Below, in pieces: positions 27,275 through 36,284 of a DNA stretch of 64,000 bases; positions within the stretch are counted from its first letter, which is position 1, and every line of letters begins with the position of its first letter. A program made the translations under genes and the position numbers. Source of the DNA: Mucilaginibacter gracilis (GTDB lineage: Bacteria; Bacteroidota; Bacteroidia; Sphingobacteriales; Sphingobacteriaceae); assembly GCF_003633615.1 (NCBI RefSeq), contig NZ_RBKU01000001.1:2046001-2110000 (forward strand), written 5' to 3'. Under the pieces are notes generated by a model, which searched no databases, had not been told where the DNA came from, and saw only the letters and a list, made by a program, of their open reading frames with translations.

Positions 27275-28117
27275 TTACTCTCCCGCCGGGAAATCAGCAC
27301 CAATAGTTGTGGCTTCCCATGTATCAAAATCTCTTTTTAACTCTGTTAGTTTATTGCGGGCGCCTTTTAAGGCGGCTGCACCAAGTAACAAGCGCAGTGG
27401 CGGAGTTTCGCTTTCAACGGCGGCAACTATGGCCTTTGCGGCACGTACCGGGTCGCCGGGTTGGGCGCCGCTGTAACCACGAATGGCGGCTTTATTTTTA
27501 TGGGCACTATCGCTGTAATCGTCAATTATAATTTTGCTGTTGTTTGCCGACCGGCCCGCCCAGTCTGTGCGGAAACCACTTGGCGCAATTACCGTTACCT
27601 TGATACCCAAATGCGCTGTTTCTTTAGCTAACGATTCTGATAATCCGTCAACAGCAAATTTGGTAGCATTGTAAAACCCAACAGCCGGAAAGCCAACCAG
27701 GCCGCCTATTGATGCTATGTTTACAATGTGGCCGCTGCGTTTGGCGCGCATTAAGGGTAATACAGCAGTAGTCATGTGGGCCAATCCCCAAAAGTTAATC
27801 TCAAACATGCGGCGTACTTCGTCTTCTTCGCTTTCTTCAACCGCACCAAAATATCCAATACCGGCATTGTTAACCAGTACGTCAATTTGCCCAAATTTGG
27901 CAACGGTTTGCTCAACCGATGCTTTAATCTCATCGGGCTTGGTAACGTCCAGCTTTACAGCAATAGCCGTATCCGGATAGGCTTCAACAATATCTTTAAC
28001 ATCGGCAATATTACGGGCAGCAACAGCGGCTTTGTAACCTAATTGTAAAACATGACTGGCCAATTCGCGCCCAAAACCTGTTGAACAACCGGTTATTAAC
28101 CATACTTTATTTTCCAT
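27275..28117 (-). CDS. SDR-family oxidoreductase
   Basis: A 280-residue NAD(P)-dependent short-chain dehydrogenase, classical type. The cofactor loop is TGCSTGFGRELA near residue 8, followed by NNAGIGYFG near residue 86. The catalytic tyrosine and lysine are in YNATKFAVDGL near residue 152, with serine in NIASIGG before it. The C-terminal part is about 30 residues longer than the shortest members. The substrate is not known. It is transcribed toward the insertion sequence and no partner gene is adjacent. Confidence 0.92.
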   Translation of the reverse strand: MENKVWLITGCSTGFGRELASHVLQLGYKAAVAARNIADVKDIVEAYPDTAIAVKLDVTKPDEIKASVEQTVAKFGQIDVLVNNAGIGYFGAVEESEEDEVRRMFEINFWGLAHMTTAVLPLMRAKRSGHIVNIASIGGLVGFPAVGFYNATKFAVDGLSESLAKETAHLGIKVTVIAPSGFRTDWAGRSANNSKIIIDDYSDSAHKNKAAIRGYSGAQPGDPVRAAKAIVAAVESETPPLRLLLGAAALKGARNKLTELKRDFDTWEATTIGADFPAGE

Positions 28118-28218
28118 ACAGTGTGTTATTTATTTTTAACAAAATAACAGTTGAATTGGCAATTATTTGTCAGCAAATAATCAATTAATGGATTATAGTA
28201 ACTAAGCCTTTGCAAAGC

Positions 28219-29034
28219 TTAATCCTGGTTTGTTAAATTCTTTTTATAGATAGCCTCTTTTTCGGCAGGCGTTAGTTTGTAATTGTAGTTGTATAGCGCG
28301 GTTTCCCAGTCGCCGTAATTGGCGTTAGGTATAATAATAAATTGCTTGCCAAACATAGCCGCTTGTTGATTGGTATTTTGAAGGCGCTCGTCAACCGTTT
28401 TTTTATCAAACAGGCTCGAAAAATCGGCCAGGTTATCGCCAAGCAATAATAAAATGTGATGCGTTTGGGCTACCTCAAGGCGGCGTGCCTCTTTGCTTGA
28501 TGTGTTTTGTCGCATCTGCAAATGCGCGCTATCTGCATTGGGGAAGTTATACTTTTGCAAATTTTTAAGCGTAGCTGCGCGTTCGCTTTCTTCGCGGTTG
28601 GTAATATAGTATACGGTAATACCCATTGTTGCCGCGTATTTTAAAAATGAAGGGGCTCCGGGCACGGTATCGGCTTTGGCCATTGCTGTCCATACTTTCC
28701 AGGCGGCAGCCTCATAATCTTTCCCCAAAAGGGCCTGGTGTACCGAGTTGGGGCTGTTATCTAAAAGTGTTTCGTCAATATCGGTTACTATGGCCAGCGG
28801 TTTATCAAACCTTTGCAACTGGGTTTGCTCAACCCTAAAATGGGCAATATTATAGGCCTGGAAACAAAGTGCCCTGTACTCGGCGGCTTTTTGCTGCCAA
28901 AGGCTGCTCCACAATTTGCCGTCGGCAATAAAGTTTGATGGCCGCGGGGCCTTTTGCGCCTTTAACGAAGCGGTTAATAATGTAAAAGCAATGAATGTTA
29001 TAGCGATAGTTTTGTTGCGCATGTGTGTTTGCAT
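28219..29034 (-). CDS. Acid phosphatase / 5'-nucleotidase of the e(P4) family (HAD class B)
   Basis: A 271-residue exported phosphatase. An N-terminal signal peptide ends near ASLKAQ. The catalytic motif DIDETLLDN (nucleophile and acid aspartates, about residue 86) is followed by YYITNREES and LLLGDNLADF, the three HAD motifs of the lipoprotein e(P4) group, which release nucleosides from nucleotides such as NMN in the periplasm. The signal lacks an obvious lipobox cysteine, so it may be soluble. An alternative start ATG (MRNKTI) is four codons inside. A role in nicotinamide nucleotide salvage with pnuC and the NadR-like kinase further along is possible but not shown. Confidence 0.9.
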   Translation of the reverse strand: MQTHMRNKTIAITFIAFTLLTASLKAQKAPRPSNFIADGKLWSSLWQQKAAEYRALCFQAYNIAHFRVEQTQLQRFDKPLAIVTDIDETLLDNSPNSVHQALLGKDYEAAAWKVWTAMAKADTVPGAPSFLKYAATMGITVYYITNREESERAATLKNLQKYNFPNADSAHLQMRQNTSSKEARRLEVAQTHHILLLLGDNLADFSSLFDKKTVDERLQNTNQQAAMFGKQFIIIPNANYGDWETALYNYNYKLTPAEKEAIYKKNLTNQD

Positions 29035-29079
29035 TTGTAATTTAAAGATAGCTGAAAAGATTAAGTAACCAAGCAGGTA

Positions 29080-29586
29080 TTACACAAGCCTTTTTTCATA
29101 ACAATAAAAATTTAAACCGGGCCTAAAGGCTAAACTTATGTGGCCTGCAAACACATAGCCAAGTTTAGGGAAAAGTTTTTGCGTAGCTGCGTTGTTGCTG
29201 TTGGTATCAACTCGTAAAATAGTTGTGCCAATACTAAGGGCCACTTGCTCGGCTTGTTTAAGCAGGGCGGCGGCTATGCCTTTGCCACGGTATTGCGGGT
29301 GTACCGCCAGGCGATGTATTACCACGGCGGTTTCGCTAATATCCCACCCAACTTGTGCATATTCGGCATCTTGCTGGGTGGTAATGGCAGCTACGCCTGC
29401 AATAGCATTATCAATTTGGGCAACCCATAATTGGTTAAGCTCAATGTCGGTTTCAAAAACGGCAGGGTTTGGGTAAGTGCTGTCCCACTGAAAATTGCCT
29501 GCCGCAAGCATGGCCGGCACAACGTTATTAACAAGTTGCATAATGCCGGCCACATCGGCCAGGGTAGCTGTGCGTATTATCATCAC
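29080..29586 (-). CDS. GNAT-family N-acetyltransferase
   Basis: A 168-residue single-domain protein. The acetyl-CoA binding loop is in VHPQYRGKGIAAALLKQAE near residues 96-115 (Q/R-x-x-G-x-G/A). The N-terminal strands begin MIIRTATLADVAGIMQLVNN, and the C-terminal part has the KLGYVFAGH segment usual for the family. The acceptor substrate is unknown. It lies 35 bases from the pectate lyase gene upstream on the same strand. Confidence 0.9.
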   Translation of the reverse strand: MMIIRTATLADVAGIMQLVNNVVPAMLAAGNFQWDSTYPNPAVFETDIELNQLWVAQIDNAIAGVAAITTQQDAEYAQVGWDISETAVVIHRLAVHPQYRGKGIAAALLKQAEQVALSIGTTILRVDTNSNNAATQKLFPKLGYVFAGHISLAFRPGLNFYCYEKRLV

Positions 29587-29621
29587 AGCAAATATAATAT
29601 TGGCTGCGATAGCGCGGAGCC

Positions 29622-30812
29622 CTATTTCTTTAATACATCATTATCGGGAGCCCATTTTTGTTGCCACTGGTGGTAACTGTTAAGTACCTTTTGCGGGTTG
29701 TAAGTGTACCAGCCATAACCGTCGCGGTGTTCGCGGGTAACGTCAGCTAATTTATAAACCAGTGCGCTGGTGCGATTGCAAAATAGGGGCACATGTGTTT
29801 TTAACTCATAATAGCGCGTCCAGATGGGCGGCGCAGCAGAATCAGTTACCACTATCTTATCCGTTGTTGAAACGCGGAACGGTGTAACCTCGCGCGGGGC
29901 GGCAATGGTTTTAACGCGTGTATTGTAAATTTTCGATTCCTCAAACCAGGCCACCGCGCTTTGCACGGCATTGATAATTGCTTTAGATGGATGATCCAGT
30001 TGCATTAAAAAAAGTACTATCCCGCAGCTCTCGCCATTGCAAATGCTGGGTGGCTCAAACTTGCGGGCCCAGGCCGGTGTAAGTTTTACCTCGTTATACT
30101 GCTGGCACCAGGCTGTTAGTTTGCCGGTATCGTTTATTTGCGTTTTTAATATACAATCTAAACCCTTATCATAAGCGGCAAGCAGCTTTGTGCGTAGTTT
30201 GGTATCAATAAAGGCATATTCGGGTTTGTTGTTTTTTATATCGTACAGCATCTCAATAATACCTTCAAAAACGCCGTCGTTATAGGTAATACAACGGCTG
30301 TAGTTTGATTCGAGCGGATAATATTGCGGCCAGCCCCCATTGCCGTATTGCGAAGCCAAAACAAAATTTAAACCTTTTATGGCGGCTGTTTTATACTTAT
30401 CAATTTTGGTTTGGGTATAAACGTTGGCCAGGCAAATAATTTGAGTGTAGGTGCTGTTGTTGTCGTAAGTGGTATTTAAAATGTTTTTTGCGGCTATCAC
30501 ACTATCTTTTTGTGCATCGGTAAGTATGGCAAAAACATCGTAGTTTTTGGGCCAGCCACCATTGTTTTTTTGGAATAGCAAAATGTTATCGGCCACCTGT
30601 ACAATATCTGCCCGTTTGTACCGGGGCCTGCCGGGTTGCGGGTTAATGATGTTGGCCTTATCATAAATACCATACCAATGCCCGGAGTTATCGCCAAAGG
30701 CCTCGGCATCAATTTTATACGTATAGGTTTGCGCCTGCGCAATGATGCCTAATAGCATAAAAGCAAAAAATAAGCCCAATACGTACAGGCGTTTGTGTAT
30801 AAGTGGTTTCAT
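29622..30812 (-). CDS. Pectate lyase, PL10 family (PelA-like)
   Basis: A secreted enzyme that cleaves polygalacturonate by beta-elimination. The start at 30812 (MKPLIHKRLYVL) is preferred to an in-frame start 24 codons upstream because it begins directly at the signal peptide, which ends in AQAQT. The mature chain has FQKNNGGWPKN and YGNGGWPQYYPLE, the repeated GGWP motifs of the alpha-toroid, and the family block WCQQYNEVKLTPAWARKFEP. Length after the start is 396 residues, in range. It suggests plant-derived carbon use. No polysaccharide utilisation locus (susCD) is adjacent. Confidence 0.93.
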   Translation of the reverse strand: MKPLIHKRLYVLGLFFAFMLLGIIAQAQTYTYKIDAEAFGDNSGHWYGIYDKANIINPQPGRPRYKRADIVQVADNILLFQKNNGGWPKNYDVFAILTDAQKDSVIAAKNILNTTYDNNSTYTQIICLANVYTQTKIDKYKTAAIKGLNFVLASQYGNGGWPQYYPLESNYSRCITYNDGVFEGIIEMLYDIKNNKPEYAFIDTKLRTKLLAAYDKGLDCILKTQINDTGKLTAWCQQYNEVKLTPAWARKFEPPSICNGESCGIVLFLMQLDHPSKAIINAVQSAVAWFEESKIYNTRVKTIAAPREVTPFRVSTTDKIVVTDSAAPPIWTRYYELKTHVPLFCNRTSALVYKLADVTREHRDGYGWYTYNPQKVLNSYHQWQQKWAPDNDVLKK

Positions 30813-30982
30813 AGCAATATAATTGGTAGCATGAAGGTAGCTCAATTTTATACCGCTTATGGTATTGTAATTAACAAAATACAAAAGCCTCGTTTTGTAT
30901 TAATTAAGTTACGAAGGGCTTTTGCACGGTCACCTTTGTGGTGTTACCGCATTAATACTAAACCATAAAAACTTAATAAATC

Positions 30983-31843
30983 ATGAAAAAACAACACTTT
31001 GCTTGTATGGGATTGCTATGCACAATTTTTTGGGCCGGCTGCAGTGGCAGTAAATCGCATTCGGAACTTTCGTCGGCAGATACTACTGCGGCAATATCCA
31101 ATTTGGATACGGCGGCTAAACAGGTTAAACTGGTGAAAACCGCCAATATGCACTTTAAGGTAAAGGATGTTAAAAGCATAAGCCAAAGTATAACCGCGCT
31201 TACCGCTAAGTACAAAGGCATGGTAATGCACCACAGCATGCAAGCATATACGGGCAGGAGCGAGCGTGTACCCCAGGGTAGCGATTCGGTTATGCTCATA
31301 TCATCGTGCATAACCAATGCCGATATGGTGGTTAGGATACCATCGGGCGATGTTGATGCATTTTTAAACCAGGTTGGCGGCATGGCCGTATATGTAAATA
31401 GCCGCAATATGGATATTGAAGATAAAGCGCTGGATTACCTAGCGGCCCAAATGAAATTTTTAAGCCGGTCGGAATTTATTGCACAACAAAAAAAGGGAAT
31501 AATAAAGGTTAAGAACCCTGCCGATGTAATGAACCTGAAAGACGATTTGATAGACCAGCAGATAGATAACAAACGCATTGATAACGCCGTTAAATACAGC
31601 ACCGTTGGCCTTAACTTTTACCAAAGCAACACTATAGCTCGCGAAGTGGTGGTGAACGACGATCCGTCGAATTTTAAGTTGCCGTTTTTTGGCCGTTTGG
31701 GATACGCTTTGGCAAACGGCTGGAGTATTTTTATTGATGCGGTAATAGCCATGGCCAACCTGTGGATGTTTGCAGTAGCGGCAATTGCCATATGGGTGTT
31801 GTACAAGTACTTCAAAAAAAAGAATGCAATAGCTGCGATGTAA
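30983..31843 (+). CDS. DUF4349-domain lipoprotein
   Basis: A 286-residue predicted lipoprotein (lipobox FWAGC near residue 19). The DUF4349 layout is seen: a beta-rich domain with KLVKTANMHFKVKDVKS, then the helical pair DIEDKALDYLAAQMKFLSRSEFI, and one C-terminal transmembrane helix (about residues 252-275) ending in KYFKKK. Anchored at both ends, it is probably in the inner membrane. The function of the family is unknown. It has no close operon partner. Confidence 0.85.
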   Translation: MKKQHFACMGLLCTIFWAGCSGSKSHSELSSADTTAAISNLDTAAKQVKLVKTANMHFKVKDVKSISQSITALTAKYKGMVMHHSMQAYTGRSERVPQGSDSVMLISSCITNADMVVRIPSGDVDAFLNQVGGMAVYVNSRNMDIEDKALDYLAAQMKFLSRSEFIAQQKKGIIKVKNPADVMNLKDDLIDQQIDNKRIDNAVKYSTVGLNFYQSNTIAREVVVNDDPSNFKLPFFGRLGYALANGWSIFIDAVIAMANLWMFAVAAIAIWVLYKYFKKKNAIAAM

Positions 31844-31929
31844 ATAAGGGATAAAAAAAACTTTACAATGCCTTACTTATTTTGGGTAAACATTCCTATT
31901 TTTGGCACTACAAAAAAACAACATCAGCA

Positions 31930-32121
31930 ATGAGCACAAGAGAACACGCAAACGATACGCGTCACTATTTAATGTTAACCGTAGCAATTATAATTGGCAT
32001 ATTGGGCGTTTATATCCGTTTTTGGGGTCCGGAGTCGTTTATGCTAACCTCTATATCAAATGTGGTTTTAGTTATCGGTATCCTAATCGCGCTTAAAACC
32101 GTGTTCACCATTATGAAGTAA
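31930..32121 (+). CDS. Small two-helix membrane protein
   Basis: A 63-residue protein with two hydrophobic helices (residues about 12-30 and 35-60) joined by FWGPESF. The start ATG at 31930 (MSTREHAND) is preferred to one 16 codons upstream because the upstream part is rich in polar residues unlike the rest. I do not recognise the family. A strong terminator follows. Confidence 0.65.
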   Translation: MSTREHANDTRHYLMLTVAIIIGILGVYIRFWGPESFMLTSISNVVLVIGILIALKTVFTIMK

Positions 32122-32138
32122 CAAGGCATTTTTACATA

Positions 32139-32177
32139 AAAAAAGCGCATTGGTTGTATAAACTGATGCGCTTTTTT
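32139..32177. terminator. Bidirectional terminator
   Basis: A 12-base perfect stem (AAAAAAGCGCAT at 32139-32150, ATGCGCTTTTTT at 32166-32177) lies between the small membrane protein and the convergent patatin gene. Confidence 0.92.
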
Positions 32178-32192
32178 ATTGACTTTGAAATA

Positions 32193-33020
32193 TTATGCCT
32201 TGCGTTTCCGCAATTTTTTGTGCGCTTTTACTATAGCTTTTAGTCGTTCGTTACCCTCAATGGCCTTTAGGCCCTCTTCGTAGCCTATCATATAAATTTC
32301 TTCGGCAGCGTCGGTATCAAATATGCCATAGTCGCCTAGGCCGTGAGGCTCTATCACCACGTCGCATAAAATTTTGTGCGTATTGAGGCTCGAGTTTATG
32401 GCTATCATGGCGGCCCGGTCTATCATTTTACCAAACGAAGTAATCTCGGTAACTACAGGCAGGTGATTGCATGACGAGCCGATAATGAAATCGCAGTTAC
32501 CAACCAGTGGTTCTACCGGAAAATTGTTTAATATACCCCCATCAACATACATGTGTTGGTTAATAATAATGGGCCTAAAAATACCCGGCAAACAGCACGA
32601 CGCTAAAATGGCCAGGTCCAGGTCGCCTTCGGTAAAGTAAACAAGCCTGCCTTCGCCCAAATCAACAGATGATATGGTTATATTTGTTTTAAGTTCCTTA
32701 AATGAGTTGTGCGGAATGTATTGCTTAATTAAATGCTGCGCGTTTAATATAGATAGCAATCCGGTGCTGCCAATTGCGGGCCTCAGCAGTTTAAATAACT
32801 TGGCTTCTCTAATAATATTCAGTATTTCTTTAGGGGCATAACCGGCGGCAAAAAATGCTGCGGCAATAGCTCCTGCACTTGTGCCCGATATGTGCGAAAA
32901 CCGGATTCCGTTATCCGTAAGTGCCTGTAAAACGCCCAGGTGCGATACACCCCTGATGCCGCCGCCCGATAGGGCGATGCCAATCTTATCGGAATTATTT
33001 TGGTCGGTATTTGGATTCAT
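32193..33020 (-). CDS. Patatin-like phospholipase
   Basis: A 275-residue lipid acyl hydrolase. The oxyanion loop is ALSGGGIRGVSHLGV near residue 16, the nucleophile elbow is GTSAG near residue 45, and the catalytic aspartate is in DGGILNNFPV near residue 158. No signal peptide or membrane segment is visible, so it is probably cytosolic or peripheral. Its start overlaps the end of gldB by 26 bases, so the two are co-transcribed. The lipid substrate is not known. Confidence 0.93.
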   Translation of the reverse strand: MNPNTDQNNSDKIGIALSGGGIRGVSHLGVLQALTDNGIRFSHISGTSAGAIAAAFFAAGYAPKEILNIIREAKLFKLLRPAIGSTGLLSILNAQHLIKQYIPHNSFKELKTNITISSVDLGEGRLVYFTEGDLDLAILASCCLPGIFRPIIINQHMYVDGGILNNFPVEPLVGNCDFIIGSSCNHLPVVTEITSFGKMIDRAAMIAINSSLNTHKILCDVVIEPHGLGDYGIFDTDAAEEIYMIGYEEGLKAIEGNERLKAIVKAHKKLRKRKA

Positions 33021-34038
33021 TGAGTATTTTTTGTGCGTCGTTATCAGCCATTAATTGTGCCAAAGTTATTTGCGGGTTTTTATCCATATACTGTTTTACA
33101 ATTTGCCAGCCGGTATAAACCGCAATTTTAGGTGCCGATTGGTTATGCTCCCCTAGGCCGGGTGTAAAAGGTGCCTCGTTAATATATTTCTGTATTTTAA
33201 GCATGTCGCTTTCGTACAATAAATTTTCGTCTAAAATATAAGCCCATATCTGTGGCTTAAAATCCTGGCACCATTGCAATTGGGCGGGGGTATAACCAAT
33301 TTTTACCGAATCGGGCACATCGGGCAGGGTGGAGTCCATCATATACATTACCTTGCCGTTGTATATCATTTTTGATAGCAGCGTGCGGTCTTCATCCTTT
33401 TCGGGAAACATATCTTCTCGCACAAAACCTTCCACCACGCGCGGCACAATGTTTTGAGGGGTAAACCTGCGGGATATGTAATGCGGAAACTCCTCAACCA
33501 AGGCAGGGTAAAATTTAGAGTTGGCACCCAAAAACTGGTCGAGCCCTATAGCAAAATACTTATCGCCAATGGATGTTTGCGCCTGGAAGCCCGAAAAGTA
33601 GGCATAAACCTGCGGTATATGTTTCTGCGGAAAGTAGTATTTAATACGCCTGAAAGCATCGGTTAGCTCCTGGTTTTGCTTATTGAGGTTAGGGTAAACC
33701 GAGTCTACCTCGTGTTTAACGCTCAAATAATCTTTAGTCGCAAAAATTTTGCGGAGGGTTGCAAAATAAGCCGTATCGTTAGTGCTGCCGGCTTTAAGTA
33801 TGTGTTCAACAAAGTCGCGGTAAAATATTCCGTACCTTTTTTCAAGCAATACGGATTGCGCTGCCATGGGCTTGGTGCGCATTTCATCAAAATCGTGGTC
33901 GAAACGCCAAACTGTAATATTAACCGGAATATTACTTACATCGGCTTTTTTATTTCTTCCGCAAGCCACAAATAGCAGCCCGATAAAAAAAAATAGGTAA
34001 ATTTGCTTTAGGGGTTTATAGCGCAGCAATGCATTCAT
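32995..34038 (-). CDS. gldB: Gliding motility lipoprotein GldB
   Basis: A 347-residue lipoprotein (lipobox LLFVAC near residue 26) of the GldB family, needed for gliding and type IX secretion in Flavobacterium. The family segments are present: NITVWRFDHDFDEM just after the signal, EKRYGIFYRDFVEHI, and IGLDQFLGANSKFYP near residue 164. It is divergent from nadE, an arrangement also known around gldB in Flavobacterium, which supports the name. Its biochemical role is unknown. Confidence 0.92.
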   Translation of the reverse strand: MNALLRYKPLKQIYLFFFIGLLFVACGRNKKADVSNIPVNITVWRFDHDFDEMRTKPMAAQSVLLEKRYGIFYRDFVEHILKAGSTNDTAYFATLRKIFATKDYLSVKHEVDSVYPNLNKQNQELTDAFRRIKYYFPQKHIPQVYAYFSGFQAQTSIGDKYFAIGLDQFLGANSKFYPALVEEFPHYISRRFTPQNIVPRVVEGFVREDMFPEKDEDRTLLSKMIYNGKVMYMMDSTLPDVPDSVKIGYTPAQLQWCQDFKPQIWAYILDENLLYESDMLKIQKYINEAPFTPGLGEHNQSAPKIAVYTGWQIVKQYMDKNPQITLAQLMADNDAQKILNESKYRPK

Positions 34039-34101
34039 ACATCACAAAATTAAGTTTAAAAAATTACATAAACGGAACGCTAAGCCGTACTACCTATTAT
34101 A

Positions 34102-35769
34102 ATGATGATAAATATAGCTTTAGCCCAGCTAAATTACCATGTTGGCAACTTCGAATCGAATACAAAAAAAATAATAAGCACTATTGAAACGGCCCGGAGC
34201 AATGGTGCCGATTTGGTTGTGTTTTCGGAGTTATGTGTTTGCGGGTATCCTGCACGCGATTTTTTTGAGTTTAAAGAGTTTATTGACCTGTGCGAAGATG
34301 CCGCCCTGCAAATAGCCGCCGTATGTGCCGATATTGCCTGCATTATTGGTTTACCTACGCCAAACTTACGGCACCAGGGTAAAGATTTATTCAATTCGGC
34401 TTATTTTATTGAGAACGGAAAAGTAAAAGCTGTTGTAAACAAGGCACTGCTGCCCAATTATGATGTTTTTGACGAGTACCGATACTTTGAACCCGAAACC
34501 AACTTTAGCTGTATTGATTTTAAAGGGCACCGCATAGCACTAACCATTTGCGAAGATTTGTGGAATACCATTGAAAACCCTTTATACATTACCCGGCCAA
34601 TGGATATGCTGATTGAGCAGCACCCCGATGTGATGATAAATATTGCCGCATCGCCATTTGCCTATAACCACGATACCGAACGGATAGATATTTTGAGCGG
34701 CAATTGTACGCAATATAACCTGCCCCTGTTTTATGTTAACCAAGTAGGTGCCCAAACCGAGCTGATATTTGACGGCGGTTCGCTGGTGTTTGATGCCGAA
34801 GGAAACATGCTTGACGAACTGCCTTATTTTAAAGAACACGTTTCGTATTATAAACTTGATAAGGGCGAAAACGGCAAGGCAGTTGTAAGCTACCAGCATA
34901 CCGGCACATTTAAGCCGCACCATACCAGCGATATTGAGCAGATACACCAGGGCCTTTTATTGGGCATCCGCGATTATTTTTACAAATCCGGATTCACGAG
35001 GGCAATTTTGGGGCTGTCGGGTGGTATAGATTCGGCTGTGGTGTGTGCATTGGCTGCCGAGGCGCTGGGTGCCGAAAATGTAATGGCAGTATTGCTGCCG
35101 TCTAAATTCTCGTCAGATCATTCTATTGGCGATGCCGAAGACCTGGTTAAAAACCTGGGCTGTAAAAGCGAAACCATTGCCATCAAAAACATTACCGATT
35201 CGTTTGAAACGGCACTGCACCCACAATTTAACACCCTGCCCTTTAATATTGCCGAAGAGAATATTCAATCGCGCACACGCGGCGTATTGCTCATGGCTAT
35301 GTGCAATAAGTTTGGTTATATTTTACTCAATACATCTAACAAAAGCGAAGCAGCCGTAGGCTACGGAACCTTGTATGGCGATATGTGCGGCGGTATTTCG
35401 GTACTGGGCGATGTTTACAAAACGCAGGTTTACCAATTGGCCAATTACATTAACCGCGATAAAGAGGTTATCCCACTCAACTCAATCGTAAAACCGCCGT
35501 CGGCCGAGTTAAGGCCGGGCCAAAAAGATTCGGACTCACTGCCCGATTATGATATTTTAGATACCATTTTAATGGAATACGTTGAGCACCGCAAATCATC
35601 ATCCGAAATTATTAATATGGGTTATGATGAGCAGGTAGTAAAGCGTGTTATTAAACTGGTAAACACCGCCGAGCATAAACGTTACCAAACGCCGCCTATA
35701 TTAAGGGTATCGCCAAAAGCATTTGGTATGGGCCGCCGTATGCCTATTGTAGGTAAATATCTGTCGTAA
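34102..35769 (+). CDS. nadE: Glutamine-dependent NAD+ synthetase NadE
   Basis: Makes NAD from deamido-NAD using glutamine. The 555-residue protein has an N-terminal nitrilase-type glutaminase domain with the E-K-C triad in VFSELCVCGYP, NKALLPNYDVFDE and LTICEDLW, and a C-terminal synthetase domain with the PP-loop LGLSGGIDSAVV near residue 307 and NTSNKSEAAVGYGTLYGD. Two ATGs (34102 and 34105) can start it. It is divergent from gldB. With the NadR-like kinase and PnuC near 58 kb, it gives this window two entries into NAD synthesis. Confidence 0.97.
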   Translation: MMINIALAQLNYHVGNFESNTKKIISTIETARSNGADLVVFSELCVCGYPARDFFEFKEFIDLCEDAALQIAAVCADIACIIGLPTPNLRHQGKDLFNSAYFIENGKVKAVVNKALLPNYDVFDEYRYFEPETNFSCIDFKGHRIALTICEDLWNTIENPLYITRPMDMLIEQHPDVMINIAASPFAYNHDTERIDILSGNCTQYNLPLFYVNQVGAQTELIFDGGSLVFDAEGNMLDELPYFKEHVSYYKLDKGENGKAVVSYQHTGTFKPHHTSDIEQIHQGLLLGIRDYFYKSGFTRAILGLSGGIDSAVVCALAAEALGAENVMAVLLPSKFSSDHSIGDAEDLVKNLGCKSETIAIKNITDSFETALHPQFNTLPFNIAEENIQSRTRGVLLMAMCNKFGYILLNTSNKSEAAVGYGTLYGDMCGGISVLGDVYKTQVYQLANYINRDKEVIPLNSIVKPPSAELRPGQKDSDSLPDYDILDTILMEYVEHRKSSSEIINMGYDEQVVKRVIKLVNTAEHKRYQTPPILRVSPKAFGMGRRMPIVGKYLS

Positions 35770-35773
35770 AAAA

Positions 35774-36223
35774 TTAATAAACTGCGTTAACGCTAATGGT
35801 TAGGCTAAGGTGGCTAACGCTATCTTTTTTAACCTCTATAGCGTTAATTTCGCCTTTGCCATTAAAGCGGTTGGCGTATAGTTTACCATTATCGGCCACA
35901 AAAACCGAGTACTTGCCTACAGGTAGTGCAATGGCATAATAGCCATCGGCATTACTTTGTGCCTTGGTAACCAGGGCGGTTTGTATATTGGTGAAATAAC
36001 CGCCATTATCTGTTGCTTGTTGGGTTGTGGTGAGGTTGTATATCCAAACGCTGGTTTGCACGGGCTTCCCTTCGCCAATTTTTATCCCCGGCGATGGCAT
36101 TTGGTTGCCTTTTTTTAAGTAAACCCTGCCACTTATTCCCTGTTTAATTTGTGCAGGTTGCCAGGCAAAAAAGCAGCTTGCAATAATACTGTACAGTACC
36201 AATATTTTTTTCATACCTTTCAC
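35774..36223 (-). CDS. Exported carboxypeptidase-regulatory-like protein
   Basis: A 149-residue protein with a signal peptide of about 20 residues (alternative start MKK at 36214). The rest is one Ig-like beta-sandwich: GISGRVYLKKGNQMPSPG and ALPVGKYSVFVADNGKLYANRF have the strand spacing and the G-x-Y turn of carboxypeptidase regulatory-like domains common in Bacteroidota surface proteins. No lipobox cysteine is in the right place (the early C is within the signal core). Function unknown. It converges on nadE with a gap of only 4 bases. Confidence 0.75.
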   Translation of the reverse strand: MKGMKKILVLYSIIASCFFAWQPAQIKQGISGRVYLKKGNQMPSPGIKIGEGKPVQTSVWIYNLTTTQQATDNGGYFTNIQTALVTKAQSNADGYYAIALPVGKYSVFVADNGKLYANRFNGKGEINAIEVKKDSVSHLSLTISVNAVY

Positions 36224-36284
36224 ACTAACGTTTCAATATGGCAGTTATTCCATATAAGCAGCGCATGGTTTATATTTATTTTAT